DNA from: JALORV01 sp035429805
GTDB taxonomy: Bacteria > Pseudomonadota > Gammaproteobacteria > Burkholderiales > Burkholderiaceae_F
Length of the DNA: 64,000 nucleotides
Assembly: GCA_035429805.1 (NCBI GenBank)
Contig: DAOMFL010000004.1
Coordinates: forward strand, 1-64,000
Reading direction: 5' to 3'
Both the position numbers and the translations under genes were made by a program. The notes under the pieces were generated by a model, which saw nothing but the letters and a program-made list of their open reading frames with translations, searched no databases and was not told where the DNA came from. Below, in pieces: positions 62,297-64,000 of this stretch. How positions within the stretch are numbered: position 1 is the stretch's first letter; every line of letters begins with the position of its first letter.

Positions 62297-64000
62297 CGCG
62301 CCGCCCCCGCCGCCGCTGGAACCGAGGTTCGCGGCGCTCACGACGATCGGCACCGACTGTGTCGCGCTCTGCGAAACGCCATCAGTGACGAAGTACGTCA
62401 GCTGGTAGTTTCCGGGCGGTATCCCGGTCGTGTTCCAGATGAACTGACCGCTCGGCGACAGCGCGCTCAACGGCACCGTGGACAGCGCCGAAGCCACGTA
62501 GGTCAGCGCGTCGCCGTCGGCGTCCGATCCCGACACGGTGAACAGCACGAGGCCACCCGATGGCACCGACTGCGCCGGCGGCGCGGCGGCCAGGACCGGC
62601 GGGCTGTTCACGTGCACGACGATCGAATCCTCGCCGACCTTCGACTGGCTGTCGGTGACGCGCAGCCGGAACGTCAGACTGCCGCTCGCGGGAGCGGTGA
62701 ACGTCGTGACCGCCGCGTTCGGCGTCGTCAGCGTCACGGTCGGCGTGCCGGCGGTCTGCGTCCATTCGTACGCCGTCAGCGTCTTGCCGGAGAGGGCCCG
62801 GCTCTTGGTGCCGTCGAGCGTAACGACGGATCCGGGTGTCACGACCTGGTCCGCACCGGCAACTGCGGCCGGAATGGCATCGGGCACAGCGAGCAGCGCG
62901 CGCTCGGCATCGAGCAGTCCGGTGCCGCACTTGCCGTCAAACGTCGCTCCCGGCGCGCACGCACTGCCGGCTGGGTACGGTCGCGTCGCGCTCTGAAGGT
63001 AGGACTTGATCAGCGTTGGCGTTAGATCAGGTCCGATCGACTTCATGAGTGCTGCAACACCGGCGACGTGCGGAGTCGCCGGGCTCGTGCCGACGAAGCC
63101 GGCATAGGCGGGGCCGGAGTTGCCACTGCTGTCGGTGCTCGTCGGTGTCGTGTCTCCGAACTGGACGGTCGAGTGGATGTAGTAACCGTTGAAGCCGTTG
63201 TCGTCGATTGGACTGCCTTTGCCAAGTGATGTTGGTTGACCACCACCCGGGGCGCTCAGCGTCGTGCCCACACCGATGTTGGCGTAATCGGCGTTCTCGC
63301 CGTTGATCGCGTGCGCCGTCACCGCCACCACACCACTGCAGATCGCCGGCGAGATCAACCCTTCGACGCCGTCGTTGCCGGTGGCCGCGACGACGATCGC
63401 GCCCTCTGTCGTGGCGGCCGTCACTGCGCGTTGCATTTCAGCACTGCAGACGGTATCGCCACCCAGGCTCAAACTGATGACTTGCGCCGGATTGGGATTC
63501 GTCCCAACTGTCACGCCGTTCTGCTGCCACGTTCGCCCGTCGTCCGGTTGCGCCCCGGCGGCCCAGCGGATCGCATCGGCGATGTCTGAGAGGCTTCCGC
63601 CGCACTTGCCCAATGCGCGAACGGGAAGGATCTTCACGTTCCAGCCGATGCCCGCAATCCCTTCCGCATTGTTCGCGGTGGCGGCCGCGATCCCGGCCAT
63701 GTGCGTGCCGTGCCACGACGACGTACTGCCGCCTGCCGAACCATCGTCGCAGTCCGTCGGGTAATTCGTCTTGTCGTCCGCCGTGATCCAGTCGCCCGGG
63801 TCGGTCGGATCGGCGTCTCGTCCATTGCCGTCGTTGGCAATGAAGTTCGACGGCAACCCGGTCCCGATGTCGCTGGAGACGAAGTCGTAGCCGGGCAGAA
63901 AGCGGCCGGCCGGGATATAGACGGCGCCCCCGCGGATGCCGTTCAGATCCTGGTGATTGGTGATGCCGGTGTCGATGATCGCGATCGTCACCTTATCGGA
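62225..64000 (-). CDS. S8 (subtilisin-like) serine protease with GlyGly-CTERM-like tail (5' end missing)
   Basis: The N-terminal part lies beyond base 64000; 591 codons are visible. Catalytic triad: Asp in IAIIDTGIT, His in SSWHGTHMAGI and Ser in FVGTSPATPHVAGV. Then a PKD/REJ-like module (VTLDGTKSRALSGKTLTAYEW), an Ig-like cadherin-type module (SGSDADGDALTY), and a C-terminal tail of Gly/Ser followed by a hydrophobic helix and basic end, TPAVRQRIG. That tail matches the GlyGly-CTERM pattern, so the protein is the probable substrate of the adjacent rhombosortase. Secreted. Confidence 0.92.
   Translation of the reverse strand, partial: SDKVTIAIIDTGITNHQDLNGIRGGAVYIPAGRFLPGYDFVSSDIGTGLPSNFIANDGNGRDADPTDPGDWITADDKTNYPTDCDDGSAGGSTSSWHGTHMAGIAAATANNAEGIAGIGWNVKILPVRALGKCGGSLSDIADAIRWAAGAQPDDGRTWQQNGVTVGTNPNPAQVISLSLGGDTVCSAEMQRAVTAATTEGAIVVAATGNDGVEGLISPAICSGVVAVTAHAINGENADYANIGVGTTLSAPGGGQPTSLGKGSPIDDNGFNGYYIHSTVQFGDTTPTSTDSSGNSGPAYAGFVGTSPATPHVAGVAALMKSIGPDLTPTLIKSYLQSATRPYPAGSACAPGATFDGKCGTGLLDAERALLAVPDAIPAAVAGADQVVTPGSVVTLDGTKSRALSGKTLTAYEWTQTAGTPTVTLTTPNAAVTTFTAPASGSLTFRLRVTDSQSKVGEDSIVVHVNSPPVLAAAPPAQSVPSGGLVLFTVSGSDADGDALTYVASALSTVPLSALSPSGQFIWNTTGIPPGNYQLTYFVTDGVSQSATQSVPIVVSAANLGSSGGGGGALAWLQLLLLAALLVTPAVRQRIG

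Overview
The window is GC-rich chromosomal DNA, densely coding on both strands, and most likely comes from a betaproteobacterium of the order Burkholderiales. Three things point there: two Bug/TctC-type solute-binding proteins, a kynBUA tryptophan-degradation operon, and a pgk-pyk-fba-purC-purE-purK-sua5 gene order that I recall as typical of that group. No rRNA, tRNA, insertion sequence, prophage or CRISPR array was recognised. No stretch longer than about 300 bases lacks a gene.

Layout. 1-12.6 kb: ettA (3' end cut off), a Gdt1-type transporter, an RhlE-type helicase, a GNAT protein, a large IPT/TIG lipoprotein with a zinc-protease motif, a methyltransferase/kinase-like pair, an epimerase, and several small envelope proteins including a YpfJ-type zinc protein. 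12.6-18 kb: a Cpx-like stress module (sensor kinase, regulator, Spy/CpxP protein) with a perfect GTAAA-N5-GTAAA box, next to a divergent P-type ATPase. 18-24.6 kb: a Rieske oxygenase, tandem hemerythrins, universal stress proteins, tcdA and a Bug protein. 24.6-34.3 kb: ahpC-ahpF, an EamA-MFS-ChaC operon, pdxH, a NarL-type two-component pair and a DUF72 protein. 34.3-40.8 kb: a TlpA-DUF4266-DUF3570-ApbE cluster, msrA, and a LemA/TPM operon. 40.9-48.8 kb: a flavin reductase, an EamA transporter, kynBUA, gcdH, an MDR-family reductase, an HdeD-like protein and a hydrolase. 48.9-61.6 kb (mostly minus strand): an SGNH lipoprotein, sua5-purK-purE-purC, dgkA, then a plus-strand M14 peptidase and Bug protein, then fba, pyk, a VOC protein and pgk. 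61.6-64 kb: a rhombosortase converging on an S8 protease that ends in a GlyGly-CTERM-like tail.

Most interesting signals: (1) a repeated hairpin with an invariant GCA loop, constant flanks and compensating arm changes, forming an inverted pair at 56.9-57.1 kb and recurring at 35.3 kb; (2) a second, synonymously diverged copy of the pyk 3' end lying in frame just behind pyk; (3) a recurring -10-like hexamer 6-8 nt before start codons that have no Shine-Dalgarno sequence, which predicts leaderless mRNAs; (4) the ApbE cluster, whose barrel-like protein carries a DSISGAS motif resembling ApbE flavinylation sites; (5) the CpxR-type box; (6) the rhombosortase beside its probable substrate.
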